A stretch of 64,000 nucleotides of DNA. Origin: Sulfurimonas gotlandica GD1. GTDB lineage: Bacteria; Campylobacterota; Campylobacteria; Campylobacterales; Sulfurimonadaceae. The notes beneath the pieces are model-generated. The model did no database searches and was not told the origin of the DNA. It worked only from the letters and a program-made list of their open reading frames with translations. Numbering within the stretch: position 1 is the stretch's first letter; each line of letters starts with the position of its first letter. Below, piece by piece: positions 1 to 8,320 of the stretch. Location of the stretch: contig NZ_AFRZ01000001.1 in the NCBI RefSeq assembly GCF_000242915.1, positions 186,001-250,000 of the forward strand, in the 5' to 3' direction. The translations under genes were made by a program, and so were the position numbers.

Positions 1-2
1 AT

Positions 3-272
3 GATATAAAGATAGACGACGAGGATGTTGAGTATCTACTAAGAGAGAGTAACAGGTATCTAAAATCAGAATTAAATCGAGATGATATAAAAGAAGTATA
101 TATAGGTACAAGACCAATCATCAAAAGTCATAAAGACCCTACTATGATGTCTAGAGAGTATAAACTAGACCTTCATCACATTGGTAAAAACAGAGTCATG
201 CATGTATATGGAGGAAAGCTCACAACCTTCCCATCTTTAGCCAGACGAGCTGTTGAAATATTAATAAAATAG
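3..272 (+). CDS. GlpD-like FAD-dependent oxidoreductase, C-terminal end (partial)
   Basis: Only the last 89 residues lie in the window; the gene enters from the left in frame 3 and stops with TAG at 270-272. The pattern GTRPIIKS, then SREYKL, then MHVYGGKLTTFPSLAR matches the end of the FAD domain of glycerol-3-phosphate dehydrogenase and related DAO-family enzymes, where a GxRP motif and a GGKLTT motif close the FAD-binding fold. By family these enzymes oxidise sn-glycerol 3-phosphate to dihydroxyacetone phosphate at the membrane and pass electrons to quinones. The substrate cannot be confirmed from this fragment, and another DAO-family oxidase remains possible. A 113-bp AT-rich gap separates it from the porin gene. 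Confidence 0.7.
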   Translation, partial: DIKIDDEDVEYLLRESNRYLKSELNRDDIKEVYIGTRPIIKSHKDPTMMSREYKLDLHHIGKNRVMHVYGGKLTTFPSLARRAVEILIK

Positions 273-385
273 TAGATGCAATACAAATCAAGTATTTTAA
301 CTTAACATAATTATTAGTTATTTTTACTAAGTATATTTTTTTCGATATAAGTTATACTTTAATTAAATCACAACGGGGAAATACT

Positions 386-1732
386 ATGAAAACTCTACGT
401 TTTCTTTTTGTTATTCTATTTGTAATGTTTTCTGACTTAGCCAATGCAGAAGATACTCCAAAAATAGATACAAAATATGGTGAGGTCTCAGGGTTAATCC
501 GCTTTTTCTATGTTTTTGATGCATCTTATATAAAAAGTGGTCGTGCAAAAGATTACAGTATTGATGGTAGTGCTATTGGTGGCCATATCCGTTATACTTC
601 ACCTACCTACTCAAACTTCGGAGCTTCCACAGCACTTTACTATGCCCAAGATACAGGACTTAATGATTTCGATGATCCAAATACAATAGGTGCAGCGGGA
701 CGCTTTTTCACAAAAGACTATTCTGCTAAAGGTGTATTAGGAGAATTGAACTTTTTTTATAAAGATAAAGAGCACCATGCTATTGTAGGTAGACAGAAAA
801 TAAGTTCACCTATAACTAATTCAATATACACATATATGCCTAATATGTTCGAAGCGCTATATTATTCAAATAAAAGTTTCAATGCTAACGAGTTTATAGT
901 TTTACATATCGATAAAATGGCTTACGGTACAAGAGCACCAGTAGAGTTTGGACTAATTGGTGAAACAACTAGAACAGCCGGTGCAACACAAAATGCAATA
1001 GATATACGTGGAAAGTTTTTACCAATTGAGCAGCAAATATTGGCAGACGATACAAGTAAGACAAACGGTATTACCGGTATTGCTCTAATAAACACTTCTT
1101 TAGCTAATACAACTCTTCGTATGTGGGACTTTTATGCATACGACATTATAAATATGTTCTATTTAGATGCTGAGTATAAAAACAAATACAATAATGTAAA
1201 CTACACATTTTCAGCACAATATCTTAATGTTAGAAGTGTAGGTAAAGACTTAGCCTCTGCTTGGTTGGATGCTAATAGTGCAGATCTATTTGGTTTAAAA
1301 GTGGGAATAAACTACAAGAACATCTCCGCCTATATTGCATATAACCATTCAGGCAATGCAAAAATATTAAACCCTTGGGGAGGAGATCCTGCATATACCT
1401 CTTCATTTTTTTCGAGAAATGCCTATAGAGCCAATGTAGACGCATATAAACTCGGAGCAAACTTCGCATTTACTAAAAACTTTAAAATAATAGCAAGCCA
1501 TGCTGATTACGGACGCTCTACAACAGATGGTACATTTTCTCCAGCTAAACCTGTAGAAGCACCAGCACAGCCAAGAGGAGATGCTATGGAGTCTTCTTTA
1601 TTATTTTCATATAATCCGATACAATCTATAAATATATTAAGCGGTGCTATTTATAAAACCAGCGAATATTTTTATGAGAATAAACAGGTAGAGCTTCTAG
1701 ATCTTGATCTAGTAATTACCTACAGATTCTAA
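386..1732 (+). CDS. outer-membrane porin, OprD/Campylobacterota type
   Basis: The 448-residue product begins with a clear signal peptide (residues 1-21, charged start, hydrophobic core, cleavage near ANA-ED). It continues as alternating short polar and aromatic stretches typical of a beta-barrel. It ends in LVITYRF, the terminal-Phe signature used for outer-membrane insertion by the Bam machinery. Size and composition fit the OprD-like porins common in Sulfurimonas and Arcobacter, which pass small solutes or organic acids. The ATG has a purine-rich site (ACGGGGAAAT) 6-8 bases upstream. A binding-protein gene follows after 19 bp, so the two may be co-transcribed and handle the same solute, which is inference. 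Substrate unknown. Confidence 0.8.
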   Translation: MKTLRFLFVILFVMFSDLANAEDTPKIDTKYGEVSGLIRFFYVFDASYIKSGRAKDYSIDGSAIGGHIRYTSPTYSNFGASTALYYAQDTGLNDFDDPNTIGAAGRFFTKDYSAKGVLGELNFFYKDKEHHAIVGRQKISSPITNSIYTYMPNMFEALYYSNKSFNANEFIVLHIDKMAYGTRAPVEFGLIGETTRTAGATQNAIDIRGKFLPIEQQILADDTSKTNGITGIALINTSLANTTLRMWDFYAYDIINMFYLDAEYKNKYNNVNYTFSAQYLNVRSVGKDLASAWLDANSADLFGLKVGINYKNISAYIAYNHSGNAKILNPWGGDPAYTSSFFSRNAYRANVDAYKLGANFAFTKNFKIIASHADYGRSTTDGTFSPAKPVEAPAQPRGDAMESSLLFSYNPIQSINILSGAIYKTSEYFYENKQVELLDLDLVITYRF

Positions 1733-1751
1733 ATAGGAAAAGGATAAAATC

Positions 1752-2507
1752 ATGAAAAAAATTATTTTAATACTTTTTTTATCACTCTCTCTTTTACATG
1801 CAGATAATCTAACGCTTAGCATTACTTCAGGTTTTGATGCTCCTGAAACAAATTTGATACATTCGGTACTTAAAGAGGGTTTTAAAAGAGCAAAAATTGG
1901 TTTACACTATCATACACTTCCAAATCAACGTTCACTAATCAATGCTAATCGTGGAATTTATGATGGCGAAGCCGCAAGAATATGGGAAATAAACAAACTA
2001 TATCCAAACCTTGTTCGTGTTCCGGTTTCAATCCATTCAATTGATTTAGTAGTTCTGAGCCGAAAAAAGATTTTTATTACTAAAGTATCTGACCTTAAAA
2101 ATTACCATGTTGGGGTAATAAGAGGAATGAAAATAGCAGAAAAAATAGCTAAAAATGCAAAACCTCTTTCTATTACAATAGCAACGAATCACATTACCCT
2201 TGTTAAGATGCTCTCCAACGATAGATTAGATCTAATCGTAACAAACAAGATTGGACTACTTACAGATCTTAGTAAGAGTATAGAGAAAGGATTTTACCTA
2301 GTTGAGAAGCCTATCTTATCTCGTCCCTTATATATGCATCTGCACAAAAAACATAAAAATCTAATTCCAAGACTGGAAAAAGCATTTGAGTCTATGCTAA
2401 AAGATGGTACTATTAAAAAGATACAAGACAGTTTTCTAAATGATATTGAGGACAAAATAAAAGATACACTAAAGGTGATAAAAGATGATTCACAATTTTC
2501 TTTATAA
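1752..2507 (+). CDS. periplasmic solute-binding protein, family 3
   Basis: The 251-residue product has a signal peptide (residues 1-17, MKKIILILFLSLSLLHA) followed by a fold of the SBP_bac_3 type. Landmarks are an early DAPETNLI segment, ARIWEINKLYPNLVRVP, and a hinge-like KVSDLKNYHVGVIRGM near residues 112-130. No ABC permease or ATPase is adjacent. Instead the last 23 bases overlap the start of a membrane-bound PAS-GGDEF-EAL protein. That arrangement suggests the protein senses a periplasmic ligand for the downstream c-di-GMP enzyme rather than feeding a transporter. Such sensing partners are known in other systems; here it is inferred from gene order only. Confidence 0.75.
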   Translation: MKKIILILFLSLSLLHADNLTLSITSGFDAPETNLIHSVLKEGFKRAKIGLHYHTLPNQRSLINANRGIYDGEAARIWEINKLYPNLVRVPVSIHSIDLVVLSRKKIFITKVSDLKNYHVGVIRGMKIAEKIAKNAKPLSITIATNHITLVKMLSNDRLDLIVTNKIGLLTDLSKSIEKGFYLVEKPILSRPLYMHLHKKHKNLIPRLEKAFESMLKDGTIKKIQDSFLNDIEDKIKDTLKVIKDDSQFSL

Positions 2508-4827
2508 CTATTTTATTGATAGAAAAGTCTCTTTTAAACTTCTAATACTTACACTGCTTTTCAGTGCTCTAATAACTCTCATGATTACAATAGTACAATT
2601 ATATATAGACTACAAAAATGGTATGAAAGCGATTGATACACAGTTTTCTCTAGTAGAATCCAGTTATTTAGCAAGTGTTAATCAAAGTATATGGGTATTT
2701 GACAATAAACAGATAATATTGCAGCTTGATGGAATCCTTAACCTACCTGATATTGAATATGCAGCTATTGATTTAATTGAGGGTGAACACTATGAACGCG
2801 GAAGTATTCTTGATAAGAAACATGCTCAAAAAAAGTTCAACCTGCACTATCATCATAATTCACAAGATATAGAACTAGGAGAACTCACTGTAATTGCTGA
2901 TTTGAGTAACCTCTATAAACAACTTACAGATAAAATAATAATTATATTATTCTCACAAGGTATAAAAACATTTCTTACCTCATTTTTTATTCTATTTATT
3001 TTTCAAAGACTGGTAACACGTCATCTTGAGCATATAGCAAAATACACTAAAATGTTAAGAATAGATACAAAACCAGAACAGTTGAGTCTAAATAAAACAA
3101 TATCAACATCAAAACGTGATGAACTTGACAATCTTACCCAAGCAATAAATACAATGCAGGACGAACTTTACAAATCTTTTTTAAATATATCTGCGGAACT
3201 AGAAGCCAGAAATAAAGCAGAAAAAACTCTACTTGAATATAAGAAAGCATTAGATGCAAGTGCCTATGTTTCAAAAAGTGATCTAAATGGAGACATAACA
3301 TATGTAAACGATGCTTTATGTAGTGCTACAGGTTACACAAGAGATGAACTTATTGGTAAACCTCATAATATCTTTAAACATAAAGAGACTCCAAAAGAGA
3401 TTTACAAAGAGATGTGGGAAACCATACAGAATAAAAATATATGGCAAGGTAATATGATAAATATTAAAAAAGACGGCAGTGCTTTTTATATTACACAAAC
3501 TATTATTCCAGTACTAGATACCAATGGGGAAATTGTGGAGTATATTGCTTCGCGTTATGATATTACAGAACTTGTAGAAAAAAGAAAAACTTTAGAAAAA
3601 CAATACAAAACAGATAGGCTCACTACATTAGGGAATCGTTTTAAACTTTTAAATGACATTGAAACCATTGATTCAGCTGCTCTTGCTATTATAGATATAG
3701 ACTCATTTAAAGAGATAAATGATTTTTATGGTCATGAAATAGGCGACCATGTTATTATAGAACTTTCAAAAAGACTGCTTGAACTTACTAACGATAGATT
3801 TGCAGAAGTATATAGATTGCAGGCAGACCAATTTGCATTTTTATGCACAGAGTGCACTACTAAAGATAAATTTGAAAATACGATTAAAAAGTTAGTAGAT
3901 AAATTAACCAATAATCCAATATATTTTCAACAACATGAGATTTTGCTTAGAGTTACGATAGGTATTGCTTTTGAAAAAAAAGATCTATTTATAAATGCTG
4001 ATATTGCATTAAAAATAGCAAAACAGGAGAATAAAAACTCTGTCACATATGAAAAGACATTCAATATAGAAGAACAATATAAAAATAATCTTGAATGGAC
4101 AAAAAAAGTCAAAAAGGCATTAGATGAAGATAGGATAGTCGCATTTTTCCAACCAATATATAATCAACATAACAAAAAAATTGAAAAGTTTGAAGCACTT
4201 GTGCGGATGATAGATACAGACGATAAAGTAATATCTCCATTTTTCTTTTTAGAAATTGCAAAAAAAGCAAAACTCTATTCAAAAATTACAATGATTATGA
4301 TTGACAAGGCTATTGAAGCAGCTAAGTCTCATGATTATGAATTTTCAATAAACCTTACCATAGACGATGTAGTAAATAAAGATGTAGCAACATATTTTCT
4401 AGAGAATATAAAAACAAACAATATAGGTCACAAAATAGTAATAGAGCTAGTTGAATCTGAAGGGATAGAGAATTTTGATGAGTTCTACTCTTTTATAGAA
4501 CAGGCTAAACAGCTCGGTTGTAAATTGGCTATAGATGATTTTGGTACAGGATATTCAAACTTTGAGTACCTTTTAAAACTGGATGTTGACTACATCAAGA
4601 TTGATGGATCACTTGTTAAAGACATCGACAAAGATAAAAATATGCGTCTAGTTGCAGAAAACATTATCTCATTCGCAAAAATAGCAAACATGCAAACAAT
4701 TGCAGAGTTTGTATCTCACAAAGAGATTGCAGATATTGTCTCAGCGATTGGAGTGGATTACTCTCAGGGTTATTATTTTGGAGAGCCTGTACCTTATGAT
4801 GAGATAACAAAATTCACACAGAGGTAA
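2485..4827 (+). CDS. membrane sensor PAS / degenerate GGDEF / EAL c-di-GMP phosphodiesterase
   Basis: The 780-residue product has two membrane helices (about 17-38 and 150-174) around a roughly 110-residue periplasmic part, then a HAMP-like linker and coiled coil (175-250), PAS (250-365), GGDEF-like (375-530) and EAL (540-780) domains. The GGDEF signature is replaced by LQADQFAF, so cyclase activity is unlikely. The EAL part keeps FEALVRM, ELVESE, DDFGTGYSNFEYL and YIKIDGSLV, the metal and substrate residues of active phosphodiesterases. Expected reaction: hydrolysis of c-di-GMP to pGpG at the inner membrane. It overlaps the upstream binding-protein gene by 23 bp and is probably translationally coupled to it. 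Confidence 0.88.
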   Translation: MIHNFLYNYFIDRKVSFKLLILTLLFSALITLMITIVQLYIDYKNGMKAIDTQFSLVESSYLASVNQSIWVFDNKQIILQLDGILNLPDIEYAAIDLIEGEHYERGSILDKKHAQKKFNLHYHHNSQDIELGELTVIADLSNLYKQLTDKIIIILFSQGIKTFLTSFFILFIFQRLVTRHLEHIAKYTKMLRIDTKPEQLSLNKTISTSKRDELDNLTQAINTMQDELYKSFLNISAELEARNKAEKTLLEYKKALDASAYVSKSDLNGDITYVNDALCSATGYTRDELIGKPHNIFKHKETPKEIYKEMWETIQNKNIWQGNMINIKKDGSAFYITQTIIPVLDTNGEIVEYIASRYDITELVEKRKTLEKQYKTDRLTTLGNRFKLLNDIETIDSAALAIIDIDSFKEINDFYGHEIGDHVIIELSKRLLELTNDRFAEVYRLQADQFAFLCTECTTKDKFENTIKKLVDKLTNNPIYFQQHEILLRVTIGIAFEKKDLFINADIALKIAKQENKNSVTYEKTFNIEEQYKNNLEWTKKVKKALDEDRIVAFFQPIYNQHNKKIEKFEALVRMIDTDDKVISPFFFLEIAKKAKLYSKITMIMIDKAIEAAKSHDYEFSINLTIDDVVNKDVATYFLENIKTNNIGHKIVIELVESEGIENFDEFYSFIEQAKQLGCKLAIDDFGTGYSNFEYLLKLDVDYIKIDGSLVKDIDKDKNMRLVAENIISFAKIANMQTIAEFVSHKEIADIVSAIGVDYSQGYYFGEPVPYDEITKFTQR

Positions 4828-4835
4828 TGGACTAA

Positions 4836-5363
4836 CTAATTTAAATTATCATCCATCTTATTTAAAATTTCCAATGTTTTAGTGACATCGTAAATCGCAC
4901 TATGGTACTGTTCGTCATCAAAGTCAATGTTGTAATATGCACAGGTTTCTATCAGCTTGGGATTTTTTATATTTCCTCTTATATTTCTGGCATCTACAGT
5001 TTTTTTATTCTCTTTCATAGTACAGAAGTGTTTCTCAAACGATAGTAAGCTTCCAATATGGCGAAGCTCGAAAGATATATTGTGAGCTACTAATGTTTTA
5101 GCATCTTTGCAAAACTCTACAAACTCTGTGTCATCTTCAAAGTGCTCTTCATAAGTAGCCTTTGCACGTAGTCTCTCTAGCCTATCAGGGGATAGTTTAT
5201 GCACAGCCAATGCATGAGGGTTTACTTCATACTCTGAAAGATAGTAGCGGTGAAAACTGTCTTTTACTACATATTCATCATTTACTTTTTCTACTCGAAA
5301 TGCAGCTACTTCTATTACATCGTGTATATTTGCTGAGTTTGTCTCAAAATCTAAGATTATCAA
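4836..5363 (-). CDS. DEDDh 3'-5' exonuclease family protein
   Basis: The 175-residue product starts IILDFETNSANIHDVIEVAAFRVE. It carries Exo I (DFET), Exo II around LVAHNISFELRHI and Exo III as YHSAIYDVTKT (HxxxxD), the full catalytic set of DnaQ/RNase T-like nucleases. Length is close to stand-alone exonucleases rather than to a polymerase subunit. The start codon is TTG (5361-5363) with GAGTGAGAG just upstream. It converges with the EAL gene on the left, 8 bp away, and is co-directional with the globin gene on the right. Whether the substrate is DNA or RNA cannot be told. Confidence 0.8.
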   Translation of the reverse strand: MIILDFETNSANIHDVIEVAAFRVEKVNDEYVVKDSFHRYYLSEYEVNPHALAVHKLSPDRLERLRAKATYEEHFEDDTEFVEFCKDAKTLVAHNISFELRHIGSLLSFEKHFCTMKENKKTVDARNIRGNIKNPKLIETCAYYNIDFDDEQYHSAIYDVTKTLEILNKMDDNLN

Positions 5364-5415
5364 TTGCTCTCACTCTTTATTTTTTATATAACTGCAATCA
5401 TATCAAGTTTATGTA

Positions 5416-5844
5416 TTATACGTCAGCATAAGCTAATTTTTCTTGCTCTATTAATACATGAGCTAAAAAGAAATATGCTTCTTTCCATGCATCTAAAACC
5501 TCTAGTGTAACAGCATCTCCTAGAACTTTTTTAATAGCTTCTAAGATTGAAATACCTACTATAGGGTAATGTTCTGGTTGTACATTTTTAAGAATATGCG
5601 TACTAACCATTTTTTCTATTGCTTTTTCCAATACAATCAGGTTGTCTATATTTGCAGCGTAAGCTCCTACCGCAGCAGCAAGTTTTTTATGCTGATCAGG
5701 CTTTGCGTCTTTAAATAACTCTTTTATTTCAGGATGATTTGTGAACATGATCTTATACATTGTTGATGTAATTGCTTCAGCGTTTGCAGCAACTATGGGT
5801 GCTGTGGCTTTTACTATTTCTATTGTCTTTGCAGATAATTCCAT
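5416..5844 (-). CDS. single-domain globin (Cgb/Vgb-like)
   Basis: The 142-residue product has the length and pattern of bacterial single-domain haemoglobins: B10 Tyr in TMYKIMF (residue 30), a Gln at the E7 region (residue 51) and the proximal His at about residue 83, with the conserved EHYPIVG helix after it. No reductase domain follows, unlike flavohaemoglobins. The family binds O2 and NO; Campylobacter Cgb detoxifies nitric oxide. A good ribosome site (AAAGGAAAAGAG) precedes the ATG. A 155-bp AT-rich gap separates it from a divergent hemerythrin gene, so both may share a promoter region that responds to oxygen or NO, which is inference. Confidence 0.9.
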   Translation of the reverse strand: MELSAKTIEIVKATAPIVAANAEAITSTMYKIMFTNHPEIKELFKDAKPDQHKKLAAAVGAYAANIDNLIVLEKAIEKMVSTHILKNVQPEHYPIVGISILEAIKKVLGDAVTLEVLDAWKEAYFFLAHVLIEQEKLAYADV

Positions 5845-5999
5845 CTCTTTTCCTTTAAATTGACATACTATAATTATACACTAGCAAAATCATATTATCA
5901 CAATTTTATGATTAAATAGTATACAGTTAAATTTTAATCATTCTAACTTAATGGTATACTATATGCAACTAAACAAGTAGCCTTAAACCAGAGAGAAAT

Positions 6000-6380
6000 A
6001 TGAGTAATAACCTACACTTAGATATTAAAATCATGGATGACACACACAGTGAGTTTTTAGAATTATTAGCTAAGATAAAAGTTTGCGAAGATGCTGATTT
6101 TTTACCACTCTTTAAAAAGATAATAGAACATACCAGAGGGCATTTCTCTTTAGAAGAAGGTATCATGGAGAAGTACAATTTCAACGAGGCTCAGGTGCAC
6201 ATTGATGAACATAAACGTCTCTTAGGTGAGATGGAGTACTTCTATACCAATGCGCTTAAACTTCCTGTCTTTGGTGAATCGTATATTAAATATTATGCCT
6301 ATGATAAATTCAAAGACCACATAGTCACTCTTGACACTCAACTTGCAACATATTTAAAAGATAATAATATATCTATATAA
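6000..6380 (+). CDS. bacteriohemerythrin
   Basis: The 126-residue single-domain product shows the diiron ligand pattern of hemerythrins: an H in DDTHSEFL, the pair in EHTRGHFSLEE, HxxxH in HIDEHKRLL and HxxxxD in KDHIVTLD. Members bind O2 reversibly between two irons and serve in oxygen delivery, sensing or NO and peroxide protection. There is no signal peptide or membrane helix, so it is cytoplasmic. It is divergent from a globin gene, and its last 8 bases overlap the 3' end of a convergent gene. The start has GAGAGAAAT upstream. Confidence 0.9.
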   Translation: MSNNLHLDIKIMDDTHSEFLELLAKIKVCEDADFLPLFKKIIEHTRGHFSLEEGIMEKYNFNEAQVHIDEHKRLLGEMEYFYTNALKLPVFGESYIKYYAYDKFKDHIVTLDTQLATYLKDNNISI

Positions 6381-6882
6381 ACCACTCAGGATGCTCTTGC
6401 ATGTTTTGTTGTAATTTTTCATATTCAGATTTTGGTAAGTTCTCGACACTGTCCTTATCAACAATTTGAACATTTGTTATATCTACACTATCTTTTCGTA
6501 AATATTTAAATACAAGTTTTCCAAGAGCGAAAACTTCTTGTTTAATTATTTCATTATTATCATTATAAGTTATGCATTCACCATGCAACTTTCCATTATC
6601 GTATGTTTTAGTACTTTTCACGCTCTTATTTGCTTTAGCAATAGAGTATCTTGTCTCTACCCCTTGTCTTTTATCATCTACAAAATGTTCCAACTTTGAC
6701 AAAACACCTTTTACTGTAAAGTGTTTAACTTCTGTAATCCCATTTTCTGTATTAATCAGTTCTCTAACATAAGCATCTTTAGCATCGTAATAATGCTTTG
6801 TAGTAAATGTATCTCCGAGTATATATGTTTCAGTTTTTATATTTTTGCTTGGATAGTTAATTATTTTGTGTTTTTCTCTCAT
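6373..6882 (-). CDS. MORN-variant repeat protein, unknown function
   Basis: The 169-residue soluble product contains short repeats of the MORN/YwqK kind, for example TYDNGKLHGECITYNDNNE at residues 92-110, with weaker copies before it (VKGVLSKLEHFVDDKRQGVETRYS). These beta-hairpin repeats occur in proteins of mixed roles, and some relatives are labelled antitoxins without much proof. No catalytic motif is visible. Convergent with the hemerythrin gene (8-bp 3' overlap). The start codon is ATG with AAGGAC at about the right distance. Confidence 0.6.
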   Translation of the reverse strand: MREKHKIINYPSKNIKTETYILGDTFTTKHYYDAKDAYVRELINTENGITEVKHFTVKGVLSKLEHFVDDKRQGVETRYSIAKANKSVKSTKTYDNGKLHGECITYNDNNEIIKQEVFALGKLVFKYLRKDSVDITNVQIVDKDSVENLPKSEYEKLQQNMQEHPEWFI

Positions 6883-6952
6883 GATAGTCCTTATATGCGA
6901 AATTGTATCACATTAAGTTTCACTATAAGGACTTTCAATAAAATAAGCAGTA

Positions 6953-7099
6953 CTAGTCTAAATAGCTGATATCGTTGCAATCAGAATAGTCGTAAGACTC
7001 CTCTTCATAATTACAATCATATTCATAGTCATTAGTTGACTCTTCATGTTCATAATCATCAAACTCTTCGTCTTCCCTGTCATATATATAAACTAACAT
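6953..7099 (-). CDS. very acidic 48-residue small protein
   Basis: A short reading frame on the minus strand codes for MLVYIYDREDEEFDDYEHEE and then a tail rich in Asp, Glu, Tyr and Cys, ending SYLD. The ATG is preceded by AAAAGGATTTAT, a strong ribosome site at ideal spacing, which is the main reason to call it a gene. Nearly half the residues are Asp or Glu and there are nine Tyr. No family is recognised. A metal-binding, DNA-mimic or antitoxin-like role is possible for such composition, but none is shown. It lies alone between the MORN-like gene and a divergent DUF302-like gene. Confidence 0.5.
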   Translation of the reverse strand: MLVYIYDREDEEFDDYEHEESTNDYEYDCNYEEESYDYSDCNDISYLD

Positions 7100-7278
7100 G
7101 ATAAATCCTTTTATCTATAGAGTTAATTAATATATCGAACATTTTATGTTTACTATGTAATATAACTTTTGTTGCATATAAGGACAAAAAAGTTATCACA
7201 AAAATATATACTGTAGTTTCATAGCTATTTTATATATTAATATAGTAAAATGCAATCATATTAAATTAAAGGGTACAA

Positions 7279-8217
7279 ATGAAAAAGATTTATTCAATCT
7301 TTATAGGTGCATTTTTAGCACTAGGAGTAAGTGTTTGCTCAGCAGACAGTTCAAGTATGCAAGAACAAAATCTTAGAATATTTAGTGTTGACAACTCAAA
7401 AGGTGCGATTAACGCTAAGAGTATTGAAAAAGCTTTTAATGCTAGTGGCGTTAAAGTTGATGTTAACAACGATATGAATTCTATTTTTTCAAAAAGATAT
7501 GGTTTTGTTCACCACAAAGCTTATAACTTAGCAATATTTACGAATGAAAAATTGGTTTTAAAACTGATGAAAAAATATCCTAACATAGGTTTCATAACAC
7601 CTCTGTCAATGTCTATTTATGAGAATGCTGCAAACAAGACTATTAATATTTCTACATTGTCTTTACACGGTATGGCAAGAATCACTAAAATCCCTGTAAC
7701 AAATCCAGACTTAATCGCTTACGCTGCTTCTGTAGATGCTGCACTTCATAAAGCATTGCCAAATGGCAAATATGTTCCTGTAAGCCATAATGTAAAACCT
7801 TCAGACAAGCCATTGACTACTGAGTTTACAAAAGAGTTCGAACTTGAAGAAGGCACTACATATACAGATGCAAAAACAGCATTTGAGGAAGAGTTTGAAG
7901 GTGAATTAGGACCAGTTGGTTTTTTAATACCAAAATCTTATAATTTGCAACATGATGATTATGATTTTTTTGATACATACTCAATCATTAGATTTAATGC
8001 TATATTTCCAGTATCTAAAAATCATCCAGATGCAGGTGCTTTTGCTCCTTTCTCATTGGTTATTTACAAGAAAAAAGATGAAGAGACAGCACATATTGGT
8101 TTTCCGTCAATTGACAACTGGATAAGTGATCTTGATATCAGTGATGAAGAGTCAATTAAAGCCGTTAATGAAACTCAGGGCAAGATTAAAAAAATTCTTA
8201 CAGAACTTACTGAATAG
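7279..8217 (+). CDS. periplasmic DUF302-like protein
   Basis: The 312-residue product has a signal peptide (residues 1-22, cleavage near CSA-DS). Two halves each resemble the DUF302 fold. In the first, KAYNLAIFTN, then MKKYPNIGFITPLSMSIYE matches the usual P-x-G-...-P segment; in the second, FFDTYSIIRFN, then FAPFSLVIYKKKDEETAHIGF. The middle (190-215) is acidic. DUF302 proteins are common in sulfur-oxidising Campylobacterota; their biochemical role is unsettled. Transcribed alone, with AAAGGGTACAA before the ATG and a hairpin downstream. Assignment is from pattern memory and is moderate. Confidence 0.6.
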   Translation: MKKIYSIFIGAFLALGVSVCSADSSSMQEQNLRIFSVDNSKGAINAKSIEKAFNASGVKVDVNNDMNSIFSKRYGFVHHKAYNLAIFTNEKLVLKLMKKYPNIGFITPLSMSIYENAANKTINISTLSLHGMARITKIPVTNPDLIAYAASVDAALHKALPNGKYVPVSHNVKPSDKPLTTEFTKEFELEEGTTYTDAKTAFEEEFEGELGPVGFLIPKSYNLQHDDYDFFDTYSIIRFNAIFPVSKNHPDAGAFAPFSLVIYKKKDEETAHIGFPSIDNWISDLDISDEESIKAVNETQGKIKKILTELTE

Positions 8218-8235
8218 ATAGTTTTATCTGCTATT

Positions 8236-8271
8236 AGTATATCTACTCTCTTTAAAAAAAGTAGATATACT
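8236..8271. terminator. hairpin between convergent genes
   Basis: An 11-bp perfect stem (AGTATATCTAC paired with GTAGATATACT) encloses a 14-base loop, 18 bp after one gene's stop and 49 bp before the other's. It is well placed to end both transcripts, but no long T-run follows on the plus strand, so it is a weak intrinsic terminator at best. Confidence 0.5.
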
Positions 8272-8320
8272 TCCACTACAGACAAGTACTTTTAATTGTA
8301 TAATGGTGACAGTGTAAATA

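Noticed and set aside
1272..1469. Short antisense frames within long genes (for example here, 9567-9845 and 24486-24737)
   Set aside because: Shadows of strongly coding frames on the other strand, without ribosome sites or family patterns.
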